Of a DNA stretch of 13,012 nt, positions 1 to 8,900 are shown in pieces. Under the pieces are notes generated by a model. It was given only the letters and a program-made list of their open reading frames with translations, was not told the origin of the DNA and searched no databases. The stretch's first letter is position 1; each line of letters opens with the position of its first letter. The translations under genes and the position numbers were made by a program. Origin of the DNA: Candidatus Zophobacter franzmannii. GTDB taxonomy: Bacteria; Cloacimonadota; Cloacimonadia; Cloacimonadales; JAFGVF01. The stretch spans positions 1-13,012 of the forward strand of contig JAVCCX010000305.1 in the NCBI GenBank assembly GCA_030765245.1, read 5' to 3'.

Positions 1-399
1 AAACTTCAGTTACCGGCCGGGCAAGCGACTCCTGCACCTCCAGTGGGTCCTGCATTAGGTCAAGCTGGTGTTAATATCGCAGAGTTTTGCCGTCAGTTCA
101 ACGATCGAACTAAAGACAGTCCGGGAATGATATTTCCGGTTGTTATATCTGTCGCTAAAAATAAGTCTTTCACATTTGAAATTAAAACTCCTCCAGCAGC
201 AGTTTTAATTAAAAAGGAAGCTGGTTTAGCAAAAGGATCCGGAGAGCCCAACTCTAATAAGGTTGGAACAGTCTCAAAAGATTCTGTCAGAAAGATAGCT
301 GAGATGAAGATGCAAGACATGAATTGTCATTCCATTGAATCCGCTATGAGTATGGTCGCCGGAACTGCACGAAGTATGGGTGTAGTGGTTGAAGACTAA
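1..399 (+). CDS. rplK: 50S ribosomal protein L11 (5' end cut off)
   Basis: L11 binds 23S rRNA at the GTPase-associated centre, at the base of the L7/L12 stalk. The frame is open from base 1, and the visible 132 residues align over their whole length with L11 as I know it from E. coli. The N-terminal domain shows [14 protein letters not shown] and EFC, the linker region [11 protein letters not shown], and the C-terminal rRNA-binding domain ends in [12 protein letters not shown]. By comparison with E. coli only about nine residues and the start codon lie outside the window. An ATG at 43 is internal, in GPALGQ, and is not the start. The gene is first in the visible cluster, 35 bases ahead of rplA. 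The promoter and any L1-binding leader are upstream and not seen. Confidence 0.97.
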   Translation, partial: KLQLPAGQATPAPPVGPALGQAGVNIAEFCRQFNDRTKDSPGMIFPVVISVAKNKSFTFEIKTPPAAVLIKKEAGLAKGSGEPNSNKVGTVSKDSVRKIAEMKMQDMNCHSIESAMSMVAGTARSMGVVVED

Positions 400-434
400 C
401 ACAGGCAGGAGATTATATTCTAGAAGGAGTTCGA

Positions 435-1139
435 ATGTATAAAAGTAAGAAGTATCGCCAGGCTTTTGAAAAAGTCGACAGATTGAAAAAGTACGACATT
501 GCTGAAGCAATAGAACTGCTCAAGTCATTACCCACGTCTAAATTTGACGAGACAGTTGAGATGCATTTTCATCTAGGAGTTGACCCAAGAAAGGCCGATC
601 AACAAATCCGTAACTCATTAATGCTTCCACACGGAACCGGAAAGAAAATTACCGTATTGGTATTTGCTGAAGGTGATAAGGCTGACGAAGCTAAAGCAGC
701 CGGTGCGGAATATGTTGGTGTAGATGAATACGTGAAGAAAATCAACGATGGTTGGATGGACTTTGACGTAGTAATCGCAACACCAAACTTAATGGGAAAA
801 ATCGGACGATTAGGACGAGTCCTCGGACCTCGTGGTTTGATGCCCAACCCAAAGGTTGGTACAGTAACTATGGATGTTACCAAAGCAGTAACAGAATCTA
901 AAGGTGGAAAAGTTACTTATCGTGTAGATAAGTTCTCAAACCTTCATATTCCTGCAGGTAAGGTAAGTTTTGATGCTGATAAGTTACTTGATAATGTCAA
1001 GGTGATCATTAACGCAGTTAATAAAGAGAAGCCAAATGCTTTGAAGGGTGTTTATATTAAGAGTATAACCATCACTGCAACTATGAGCCCTGGAATCAAG
1101 TTAAGCCCAACATCTGCTAGCCTCGAAGCTAAGAATTAG
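435..1139 (+). CDS. rplA: 50S ribosomal protein L1
   Basis: L1 forms the mobile L1 stalk beside the ribosomal E site and, in other bacteria, represses its own operon by binding the mRNA. At 234 residues it has the same length as the E. coli protein. The L1 signature GRLGRVLGPRGLMPNPKVG lies at about residues 124-142, followed by the second half of domain I with the KGGKVTYRVDK segment. The ATG is fixed by AAGGAG at 424-429, five bases upstream. The stop codon TAG overlaps the Shine-Dalgarno of rplJ, suggesting translational coupling. No truncation or odd residue was noticed. Confidence 0.98.
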   Translation: MYKSKKYRQAFEKVDRLKKYDIAEAIELLKSLPTSKFDETVEMHFHLGVDPRKADQQIRNSLMLPHGTGKKITVLVFAEGDKADEAKAAGAEYVGVDEYVKKINDGWMDFDVVIATPNLMGKIGRLGRVLGPRGLMPNPKVGTVTMDVTKAVTESKGGKVTYRVDKFSNLHIPAGKVSFDADKLLDNVKVIINAVNKEKPNALKGVYIKSITITATMSPGIKLSPTSASLEAKN

Positions 1140-1142
1140 GAG
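1138..1142 (+). promoter_or_regulatory. rplJ ribosome-binding site overlapping the rplA stop
   Basis: AGGAG lies eight bases before the rplJ ATG, and its first two bases are the last two of the rplA stop codon TAG. Ribosomes ending rplA therefore sit on the rplJ initiation site, which favours coupled translation. The 11-base gap leaves no room for the structured L10-binding leader that precedes rplJ in E. coli and Bacillus. Confidence 0.75.
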
Positions 1143-1150
1143 TGTGTTAG

Positions 1151-1681
1151 ATGGTACAAAGTTATAAAATCGATGTAGTAAAAGAAATCAAAGCACGGAT
1201 TACTGACGCTAAGGCAATAGTCTTAGTGGATTACAAAGGAATTAACATAGATGAAGTTAATGAATTAAGAGCAAGAATGAGAGAGGCTGGTGTTGAGTAT
1301 TTTGTACAAAAGAATACACTCATCAAAATCGCTCTCAATGAACTCGGTATTACCGAACTTGATTCTTATCTCATAAACTCAACCGCAGTTGCAGTATCAT
1401 TGAAAGATGAAGTTGCACCTGCTAAAGTTATAGCAAAGTTCAAAAAAGAAGTGATGGAAGACAAAGAGTTTCCAAGTTTCAAGGTTGGATATGTTGGCGG
1501 TGTTGTTTTTGATGAAAAGCAACTTAGAAAATTAGCCTCAATGCCATCCAGAGACGAGCTTATTGCTCAGGTACTCAGCTGCTTCAACGGTCCTATTCAG
1601 GGTCTTGTTGTTGTGCTGTCAAGAATCATAAAGAAATTTGTCTATGCTGTTGATGCTATCGCTAAACAAAAAGCTGAATAA
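1151..1681 (+). CDS. rplJ: 50S ribosomal protein L10
   Basis: L10 anchors L7/L12 dimers to the GTPase-associated centre of the large subunit. The 176-residue product is slightly longer than the 165-residue E. coli protein. The N-terminal domain has the usual pattern: a short helix, then AIVLVDYKGI, the helix ELRARMREAGVEYFVQKNTL, and GYVGGVVFDEKQLRKLASMPSRDELIAQ. The C-terminal helix that binds L7/L12 is represented by FNGPIQGLVVVLSRIIKKFVYAVDAIAKQK. The start is set by the Shine-Dalgarno at 1138-1142. rplL follows 27 bases downstream, the usual order for the stalk genes. Confidence 0.97.
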   Translation: MVQSYKIDVVKEIKARITDAKAIVLVDYKGINIDEVNELRARMREAGVEYFVQKNTLIKIALNELGITELDSYLINSTAVAVSLKDEVAPAKVIAKFKKEVMEDKEFPSFKVGYVGGVVFDEKQLRKLASMPSRDELIAQVLSCFNGPIQGLVVVLSRIIKKFVYAVDAIAKQKAE

Positions 1682-1708
1682 TTAAAATAAAAGGAATTTG
1701 GAGGAAAA

Positions 1709-2077
1709 ATGTCCGAGAAGAAACAACAAATTATCGATATCATAAAAGAGATGTCAGTTCTTGAACTTTCAGAATTAGTAAAAGATCTTGAAGAAGTATT
1801 TGGTGTAAGCGCTGCTGCACCTGTAGCTGCTGCCGCTGCTGCTCCTGCAGAAGCTGTTGAAGAAAAGACAGAATTTGATGTTATTCTTACCAGTCCTGGT
1901 GAGAAGAAGATCAATGTTATCAAAGCAGTTCGTGAAATCACTAAACTTGGTCTTAAGGAAGCAAAAGAAGTTGTTGATACTTGCCCTAAGCCAGTTGTTG
2001 AGAAAGTTACAAAAGAAGAAGCAGAAACAGTTAAGAAAAAACTTGATGATGCTGGCGCTTCTTGCGAAATTAAATAA
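1709..2077 (+). CDS. rplL: 50S ribosomal protein L7/L12
   Basis: This is the multicopy stalk protein that recruits and stimulates translational GTPases. The 122 residues show the standard layout: an N-terminal dimerisation and L10-binding helical part (about 1-33), a flexible Ala/Pro-rich hinge (about 34-49), and a globular C-terminal domain with the conserved [12 protein letters not shown] helix region. GGAGG at 1700-1704 is four bases from the ATG. The hinge is encoded by GCT/GCA-rich low-complexity DNA at about 1809-1855, which explains alanine-rich or frame-shifted shadow ORFs there. A hairpin follows the gene before rpoB. Confidence 0.98.
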   Translation: MSEKKQQIIDIIKEMSVLELSELVKDLEEVFGVSAAAPVAAAAAAPAEAVEEKTEFDVILTSPGEKKINVIKAVREITKLGLKEAKEVVDTCPKPVVEKVTKEEAETVKKKLDDAGASCEIK

Positions 2078-2095
2078 TACAAGTCATAATTTAAA

Positions 2096-2123
2096 GGAAG
2101 TGGATGCAGATGTGTCCACTTCC
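2096..2123 (+). promoter_or_regulatory. rplL-rpoB intergenic hairpin, candidate attenuator or processing site
   Basis: GGAAGTGGA (2096-2104) pairs perfectly with TCCACTTCC (2115-2123) around a 10-base loop. It sits 19 bases after the rplL stop in the only long gap of the operon (2078-2183). There is no T-run directly behind it, only an AT-rich stretch, so full termination is unlikely. In E. coli the same gap carries a partial terminator and an RNase III site that lower rpoBC expression relative to the stalk genes. A similar role here is inferred from position and structure only. Confidence 0.6.
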
Positions 2124-2170
2124 GATTATATTTATAAACCTCTATCTCTTAATCATTTCTAAGTATTATT

Positions 2171-2177
2171 AAAGGAG
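2171..2177 (+). promoter_or_regulatory. ribosome-binding site selecting the TTG start of rpoB
   Basis: AAAGGAG ends six bases before TTG at 2184. The frame upstream of that TTG offers no better start, and the next in-frame ATG (2271) falls inside the conserved N-terminal region, so the TTG is the supported initiation codon. Confidence 0.7.
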
Positions 2178-2183
2178 CGGCTT

Positions 2184-5100
2184 TTGAGAAATATCAAAAG
2201 TTATTCCCGCATAGCAGACAGATTTGACAAACTGAAGATTCCAAAGGTGGAAGTACCTAATCTATTAGCTATGCAGGTTGACTCATTCGAGGAATTTCTG
2301 CAAAGAAATGTCCCACCCATGCAAAGGGAAGAAAAGGGTTTACAAGCTGTTTTTCAGAATATTTTTCCAATTGAAGACACCAAGGGCAACTATCGTCTTG
2401 AATTTATAAGTTTTAATGTCCTCAAGGAAAAGTATACTATTGAAGAGTGTATTGAACGAAACCTTACTTATCAAGCTGCGCTTAAAGCTAAAATGCTATT
2501 GCACATTTTTGACGAAGTCGGTGAAGATGGTAAGAGAAATATTAAAGATTCAATTGAGCAGGAAGTGTTCTTAGGTGAGTTACCGTTAGTAACAACCCAA
2601 GGAACATATTTGATAAACGGTGCCGAGAGAATTATCATTTCTCAGTTACACCGTTCACCTGGTGTTTACTTCTCTGAAGAGAAACATCCAAGTGGAAAGA
2701 TGCTCTATTCTTGTAAAGTTATCCCTTACGTAGGATCCTGGATGGAAATGAACATTGATATCCATGATGTTATGTATGTTCATATTGATAAGCGGAGAAA
2801 ACTGCCGGTATCTGTGTTGCTCAGAGCTATCGGTGTTTCAGAAAATGATGATCTCCGTAATATATTCTATGAATCTGAAACCGTGCCATTAAGTAAGGCG
2901 AAAGATTCTTATAGTTTTAGTGAAATAAAGAATACTCACGAAGAGATCTTAGTACAGGCAGGTGAGAAACTCACTCCTGAATTACTGAAAGCTCTTGGCC
3001 AAGGTGGCTTGAAGCAAGTACACATTATTAAGAATCCAAATGAGATTCTTAAGAAAGTTCTTGAAAGCACAATAGATAAAGATCCAACAACTACCCAAGA
3101 TGAAGCGGCAAAGAAGATATACAACCTCATCAGACCAGGTGAAGAACCTGCTGCTGAAGTTGCTGCTGAGTTTATCAAACAGATGTTCTTCAATGTGAAG
3201 AAGTATAATCTTGGTGCAGTTGGTAGATATAAAATGAATAGTAGATTGAAGTTGGATATCCCATTGGATAACCACTCATTAACACTTGATGACTTTGTCT
3301 GCATATTCAAAACACTTATTAGTATTTACAATGATTCAGATACAGTTGATGATATTGATCATTTAGCTAATAGAAGAATTAGAACAATTGGTGAATTGCT
3401 TGTAGACCAGTATACAATGGGTCTCAGCATGGTAGCCAGAATTGCCAGAGAAAGAATGGCAATTGCTAATAATGATGAAGTTACTGTGCATGACCTAGTG
3501 AACAGTAATGCTCTCATAAGTGTAATCAATACATTCTTCCTAACTGGTCAGCTTTCTCAATATATGGAGCAAGCTAACCCTCTTGCAGCATTGACTCATA
3601 AAAGAAGATTCTCTGCTTTAGGACCAGGTGGTCTTACTAGAGAAAGAGCAGGATTTGAGGTTCGTGATGTTCATTATTCACATTACGGCCGTGTCTGTCC
3701 GATTGAAACTCCTGAGGGAGCTAATATTGGTCTGTTGTCCTCACCATCTATGTATTCAAGAATTAATAAACTTGGTTTCCTTGAAACACCTTATTACAAG
3801 GTTGTTGAAGGTAAAATTACAGGTGAAGTTGAGTTCTTGGATCCAGCTCAAGAGGATAACTTCCACATCGCTCAGATCAATGTGAATGCTAATAAAAAAC
3901 ATGAGATTACTGATGAACTGATATATGCTAGAATTAAGGGTGAATTCGTTCTTGTTTCACCTAAAGATGTTCAGTATATGGATGTATCTCCTCAGCAAAT
4001 GGTTTCGGTCTCAGCAGCACTTATTCCTTTCTTGGAACATGATGATGCTAATCGTGCCCTGATGGGATCTAACATGCAGAGACAGGCAGTGCCGTTACTC
4101 AATCCACAAGCTCCTATTGTTGGAACTGGGATGGAGAGAATTGTAGCTAAAAACTCCGGTACTGTTTTACTTGCCCCTTATAGTGGTAAGGTCACCGGTG
4201 TTACTTCTGAGTACATTGAAATTGTGCCAGATAAGAAAACTGTAAACTTCCTTTCATTCTCTGATCTCAAGAGAATAAGACTTAAGAAATTCCTCCGATC
4301 TAATCAGGATACTTGCATCAACCAGCGTCCGACCGTAAAAGTTGGAGATAAGGTTGTTGCCGGTCAACAGATTACTGATGGAGCATGTATAGAAGATGAG
4401 CGTCTTGCACTCGGAACTAATATGCTTGTAGCATTCATGCCTTGGTATGGATATAACTACGAAGATGCTATTATTCTTAGTGAAAAAGTAGCTCGTAAAG
4501 ACTCTCTAACATCAATCTATATTGAAGAACTTGAAGTTCTTGTCCGTAATGTTAAGAATGGTAAAGAGCAACTTGCTTATGACATTCCAAATGTTCCTGT
4601 ACAATCGCTTCGTAACCTTGACAATACCGGTATTATCCGTGTTGGTTCACAGGTTAAAGCTGGTGACATCATTGTAGGTAAGATTACACCTAAGAGTGTA
4701 GAGATTGACCCTTCACCTGAAGAGAATTTGATGAGAGCCTTGTTTGGCGACAGAGCTGGTGATTTCACCAATAGCTCATTGAAAGCAAAACCAGGTATGG
4801 AAGGTTATGTTATTGATGTTAAGGTCTTCTCTCGTTATGAAGATTATAATGATCTTGAAGAAGATCATAAGGCAACAATAAATAGACTTAAATCTGACCA
4901 AGCATCAAGAAGACAGAGAATTGAGGAGTATCGTGAAGAGCGCCTCAAAGAGTATCTCATTGGTCAGGTAGCTAAGAATATTATACATGAAAAGACCAAA
5001 GTTCCATTCGTCGCTCCTGGTAAGAAGATTACCAAAGATGATTTAAAGAGAATCGATTTTAAGAGACTGAATACAGATCTCGAATTAGTTGATGATCCAG

Positions 5101-5963
5101 AACTTAATCTTACTATATATCAAAATGTCATTCTTGCAATTAAAAATGCTAAAGAAGAAAGTGACAATATATATAAGAAAGAGCGTGACCGTCTTAAACA
5201 TGGTGACGAATTACCTTATGGTGTTCGTAAAATGGTTAAGGTTTACATCGCCAAAAAACGTAAGATACAGGTTGGCGACAAAATGGCTGGCCGTCATGGT
5301 AACAAAGGTGTTATTTCAATAATCGCTCCTATTGAAGATATGCCATTTATGGAAGATGGAACTCCTGTAGATATCGTTCTTAATCCACTTGGTGTGCCTT
5401 CACGTATGAACATTGGTCAGATTATGGAAACTCATTTAGGTATGGCTGCAAAACTTCTTGGTTTTGACGTTGAAACACCTATCTTTGATGGTGCTCATTG
5501 GGAAGATATTCTTAAAGAGCTTACGAAAGCTGAACTTCCTCTTGATGGTAAGCATGACCTATATGATGGCAAGACCGGTGAACCATTCAAGGAAAGAGTT
5601 ACAGTTGGTATTATCTATATGCTGAAACTTAATCACCTTGTCGCTGATAAGATGCATGCTCGTTCAACTGGACCTTACTCTCTCATTACTCAGCAACCAT
5701 TGGGCGGTAAAGCTCAACATGGTGGCCAGAGACTTGGAGAGATGGAGGTATGGGCGTTAGAGGCTTATGGTGCTGCACATCTTCTTGAAGAGATGCTCAC
5801 TATTAAGTCAGATGATGTCGACGGAAGAACAAATGCCTTTAAAGCTATTACTAGTGGTAAGAATCCACCACCACCAGGTGTTCCGGAATCTTTCAATGTG
5901 CTAATCAGTGAGTTAAAATCACTTGGTTTTGACATAGAATTTGTTAAGGAAAACCGCAGTTAG
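2184..5963 (+). CDS. rpoB: DNA-directed RNA polymerase subunit beta
   Basis: The beta subunit forms one pincer of the polymerase and part of the active site. It is 1259 residues long, against 1342 in E. coli. The N-terminus has the family pattern (KVEVPNLLAMQVDSFEEFLQ). The rifampicin region runs from Q456 (QLSQYMEQANPL) through THKRRFSALGPGGLTRERAGFEVRD; numbering is E. coli minus 54. S477 and H472, equivalent to S531 and H526, are kept, while E462 replaces the usual Asp516. The active-site lysines are K1033 and K1041 in GDKMAGRHGNKG. The C-terminal clamp part (GGKAQHGGQRLGEMEVWALEAYGA) is complete. Insertions at about residues 255-335 and 900-990 resemble the Gram-negative lineage-specific regions. 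The start is TTG, supported by AAAGGAG. rpoC begins 13 bases after the stop. Confidence 0.98.
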   Translation: MRNIKSYSRIADRFDKLKIPKVEVPNLLAMQVDSFEEFLQRNVPPMQREEKGLQAVFQNIFPIEDTKGNYRLEFISFNVLKEKYTIEECIERNLTYQAALKAKMLLHIFDEVGEDGKRNIKDSIEQEVFLGELPLVTTQGTYLINGAERIIISQLHRSPGVYFSEEKHPSGKMLYSCKVIPYVGSWMEMNIDIHDVMYVHIDKRRKLPVSVLLRAIGVSENDDLRNIFYESETVPLSKAKDSYSFSEIKNTHEEILVQAGEKLTPELLKALGQGGLKQVHIIKNPNEILKKVLESTIDKDPTTTQDEAAKKIYNLIRPGEEPAAEVAAEFIKQMFFNVKKYNLGAVGRYKMNSRLKLDIPLDNHSLTLDDFVCIFKTLISIYNDSDTVDDIDHLANRRIRTIGELLVDQYTMGLSMVARIARERMAIANNDEVTVHDLVNSNALISVINTFFLTGQLSQYMEQANPLAALTHKRRFSALGPGGLTRERAGFEVRDVHYSHYGRVCPIETPEGANIGLLSSPSMYSRINKLGFLETPYYKVVEGKITGEVEFLDPAQEDNFHIAQINVNANKKHEITDELIYARIKGEFVLVSPKDVQYMDVSPQQMVSVSAALIPFLEHDDANRALMGSNMQRQAVPLLNPQAPIVGTGMERIVAKNSGTVLLAPYSGKVTGVTSEYIEIVPDKKTVNFLSFSDLKRIRLKKFLRSNQDTCINQRPTVKVGDKVVAGQQITDGACIEDERLALGTNMLVAFMPWYGYNYEDAIILSEKVARKDSLTSIYIEELEVLVRNVKNGKEQLAYDIPNVPVQSLRNLDNTGIIRVGSQVKAGDIIVGKITPKSVEIDPSPEENLMRALFGDRAGDFTNSSLKAKPGMEGYVIDVKVFSRYEDYNDLEEDHKATINRLKSDQASRRQRIEEYREERLKEYLIGQVAKNIIHEKTKVPFVAPGKKITKDDLKRIDFKRLNTDLELVDDPELNLTIYQNVILAIKNAKEESDNIYKKERDRLKHGDELPYGVRKMVKVYIAKKRKIQVGDKMAGRHGNKGVISIIAPIEDMPFMEDGTPVDIVLNPLGVPSRMNIGQIMETHLGMAAKLLGFDVETPIFDGAHWEDILKELTKAELPLDGKHDLYDGKTGEPFKERVTVGIIYMLKLNHLVADKMHARSTGPYSLITQQPLGGKAQHGGQRLGEMEVWALEAYGAAHLLEEMLTIKSDDVDGRTNAFKAITSGKNPPPPGVPESFNVLISELKSLGFDIEFVKENRS

Positions 5964-5965
5964 TC

Positions 5966-5970
5966 GGAGG
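5966..5970 (+). promoter_or_regulatory. ribosome-binding site selecting the GTG start of rpoC
   Basis: GGAGG lies five bases before GTG at 5976 and directly behind the rpoB stop at 5961-5963. It decides the non-ATG start; the following residues ([17 protein letters not shown]) match the normal beta-prime N-terminus. Confidence 0.7.
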
Positions 5971-5975
5971 TTATA

Positions 5976-8900
5976 GTGATAAGAGAAATTAAACGTGAAA
6001 AGAAAATAGAGAATTACGATGCCGTTCGTATTAAGATTGCTGCACCAGAAGCTATTCGCAGCTGGTCTTATGGAGAGGTCACTAAATCCGATACACTGAA
6101 TTACCGTACTCTTAAACCAGAAAAGGATGGCCTTTTCTGTGAAAGAATCTTTGGTCCTGAAAGGGATTTCGAATGTTCTTGTGGTAAATACAAGAAAAAG
6201 AGATTTGCAGGTACAGTTTGTGACCGTTGCGGAGTTGAAGTTACTTCTTCTCGTGTTCGTAGAACTCGCATGGGTCATATCGAACTTGCAGTACCGGTTG
6301 CTCATATCTGGTTTGTTACAAGCTCACCAAGTAAAATTGGTACATTGCTTGATTTAACGACTAAGACCCTAGAGCGAATTCTATATTATGAATCATATGT
6401 TGTAATGGAACCGGGTGATTCACCTTATGAAAAGTATGAGTTGGTTGATACAGACGAATACTATGAAAAGCGTGATCAGCTTGGTGAGACATTCAAAGCA
6501 ATGATCGGTGCCGAAGCATGTAGACAGATGCTTGCAGATATTGATATGGAGAAAGAATCTCAGAATTTGAAAACTCTTATTCTGATGGAAACATCTCCTC
6601 TCAAAAAACAGAAGCTTATCATGAAACTTAAGATAGTCGAAGCTTTCCGTAATTCAGGAAATCTTCCTGAGTGGATGGTGCTTGAAGTACTTCCTGTACT
6701 TCCTCCTACACTTAGACCTTTAGTTCCGCTTGATGGTGGACGATTTGCAACGGCTGATTTCAATGATTTGTATAGAAGGGTTATTACTAGAAATAATCGT
6801 CTTAAGCAGCTTTTAGAAATAAGAGCACCTGAAGTTATTCTCAGAAATGAGAAAAGAATGCTCCAGGAAGCAGTAGACGCTTTGATTGATAACTCTAAGA
6901 AATCAAGACCTGTAAAAGGTAGAGGCAATAGAGCCCTCAAGTCCCTTACAGATCAGCTTAAAGGTAAGCAGGGGCGTTTCCGTCAGAACCTGCTTGGTAA
7001 GCGTGTTGACTATTCAGGTCGTTCTGTTATTACAGTTGGTCCTGAACTTAAGATATATCAATGTGGTCTTCCAAAGGAGATGGCTAAAGAGCTCTTTAAG
7101 CCATTTATTATTGAGAGACTTGAGAGAATTGGTGCTGCAGAAAAAGCTAAAACAGCGAAGAAGATGATTGAAAAGAATCAGCCTGAGATATGGAAGATTC
7201 TTGAAGAAGTTGTCAAAGATTATCCTGTTTTACTTAATCGTGCACCGACTCTTCATAGATTAGGTATACAAGCATTTATGCCTGTGTTGACCGAGAACAA
7301 GGCTATTCAGCTTCACCCAATGGTTTGTATTCCTTATAATGCTGACTTTGATGGTGATCAGATGGCTGTTTATGTTCCACTTTCAGAAGAAGCTAGAATG
7401 GAAGCAAGAGTCCTCATGCTCTCAGCCCGTAACTTGCTCTTACCTTCAAATGGTAAGCTTGCTATGGCTGCGAATCAGGATATCGTACTTGGTTCCTACT
7501 ATCTAACTCTGGAAGCAGGCTCACCACCGGCAGCTGATGCAAAGTTACCTACTTTCCAGGACTCAGATGAAGTTCTCACAGCTTATGACAATGATGAAAT
7601 GCATTGTAGTGTTAAGGGTGAAAGTCTCGTAGAGAGAACTATTGATCTTCATACTTGGATTAGATTTAGAGATGGAAAGAAATTTGTAATTACTACTGTT
7701 GGCCGTGTAATCTTCAGTACAATATTACCGAAGGGTGTTCCTTTTGTGAACGAAGTTCTCAATAAAGGTAACCTTAATGAACTTGCTATGGTTTGTTTCA
7801 AAATAGTTGGTCAATTCGAGACTGCCGAATTCCTCGACAGACTTAAAGAGACTGGCTTCAAATATGCAACCAGAGCAGGTGTTACATTCAGTTTCGGTGA
7901 TATTGTTGTTCCTTCAACAAAGCGTAAAATCCTCGGCGTTAAAGAAGAGGAAGTTAGAGACATTCAGGAATTATATTTGTCAGGTGTTATAACTGAGAAA
8001 GAGAGAATGCAGCGTGTTGTTGATAAATGGAAAACTGCTACAGAGCAGGTTACTGAAGAACTTATGGTCGATTTGGAGAAAGATAGAGCTGGACTTAACT
8101 CAATTTATATGATGTATAAGTCTGGTGCTAGAGGAAGCCGTGATCAGATCAAACAGCTCGGTGGTATGCGTGGTCTTATGGACAAGCCTACCAAGAGTAC
8201 AAGTGATGATATTGGTGTTATTGAAACTCCAATTAAATCTAACTTTAAAGAGGGACTTTCCGTGCTTGAGTACTTTATCTCAACTCATGGTGCCCGTAAA
8301 GGTCTGGCTGATACAGCCCTTAAAACTGCAGATGCAGGTTATTTGACTAGAAGATTGGTTGATGTAGCTCAGAACTCTATTATCACTGCTGAAGATTGCG
8401 GAACTATCGATGGTATCGAGATTTCTGCACTCAAAGAGGGACAAGAGATTGTTCAGACATTGACTGAGAAGATCGAAGGTCGTACAGCTGCTGAAGACAT
8501 TTTTGATCCTATTACTGACGATTTGATTGTGTTAGCCGGTCAAGAGATTGACAATGACATGGCACATCTTATTGAAAAACATGGTATCATTAGTGTTAAA
8601 GCACGCTCAGTATTAACTTGCGAATGCACAAAAGGTGTTTGTGCAAGATGTTACGGTAGAAACTTAGCAACTCAGAAATCTGTAACTATTGGTGAACCAG
8701 TTGGTGTTATCGCTGCTCAAAGTATCGGTGAACCTGGAACCCAGTTGACCTTGAGAACATTCCATATCGGTGGTGCGTCAAGTACCCAGATTGAAACTGC
8801 TGAAGTTGTTAACAACTTCGACGGAATCACTAAATTCGATAGAATGAATGTCGTTGTTAACAAGGCAGGCGAGCAGATATCAGTTAGTCATCTTGGTAAG

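Noticed and set aside
1642..2082. Minus-strand open frame across rplL with alanine- and serine-rich product
   Set aside because: It is the antisense shadow of the Ala-rich hinge and biased codons of rplL; the + strand protein is unmistakable.
1857..2162. + strand frame running from inside rplL into the rpoB gap
   Set aside because: It is an out-of-frame reading of rplL with Leu/Lys-rich low-complexity product and no ribosome-binding site.
5919..6305. Minus-strand open frame over the rpoB-rpoC junction
   Set aside because: It is covered by two conserved + strand genes, and its product resembles no family I recognise.
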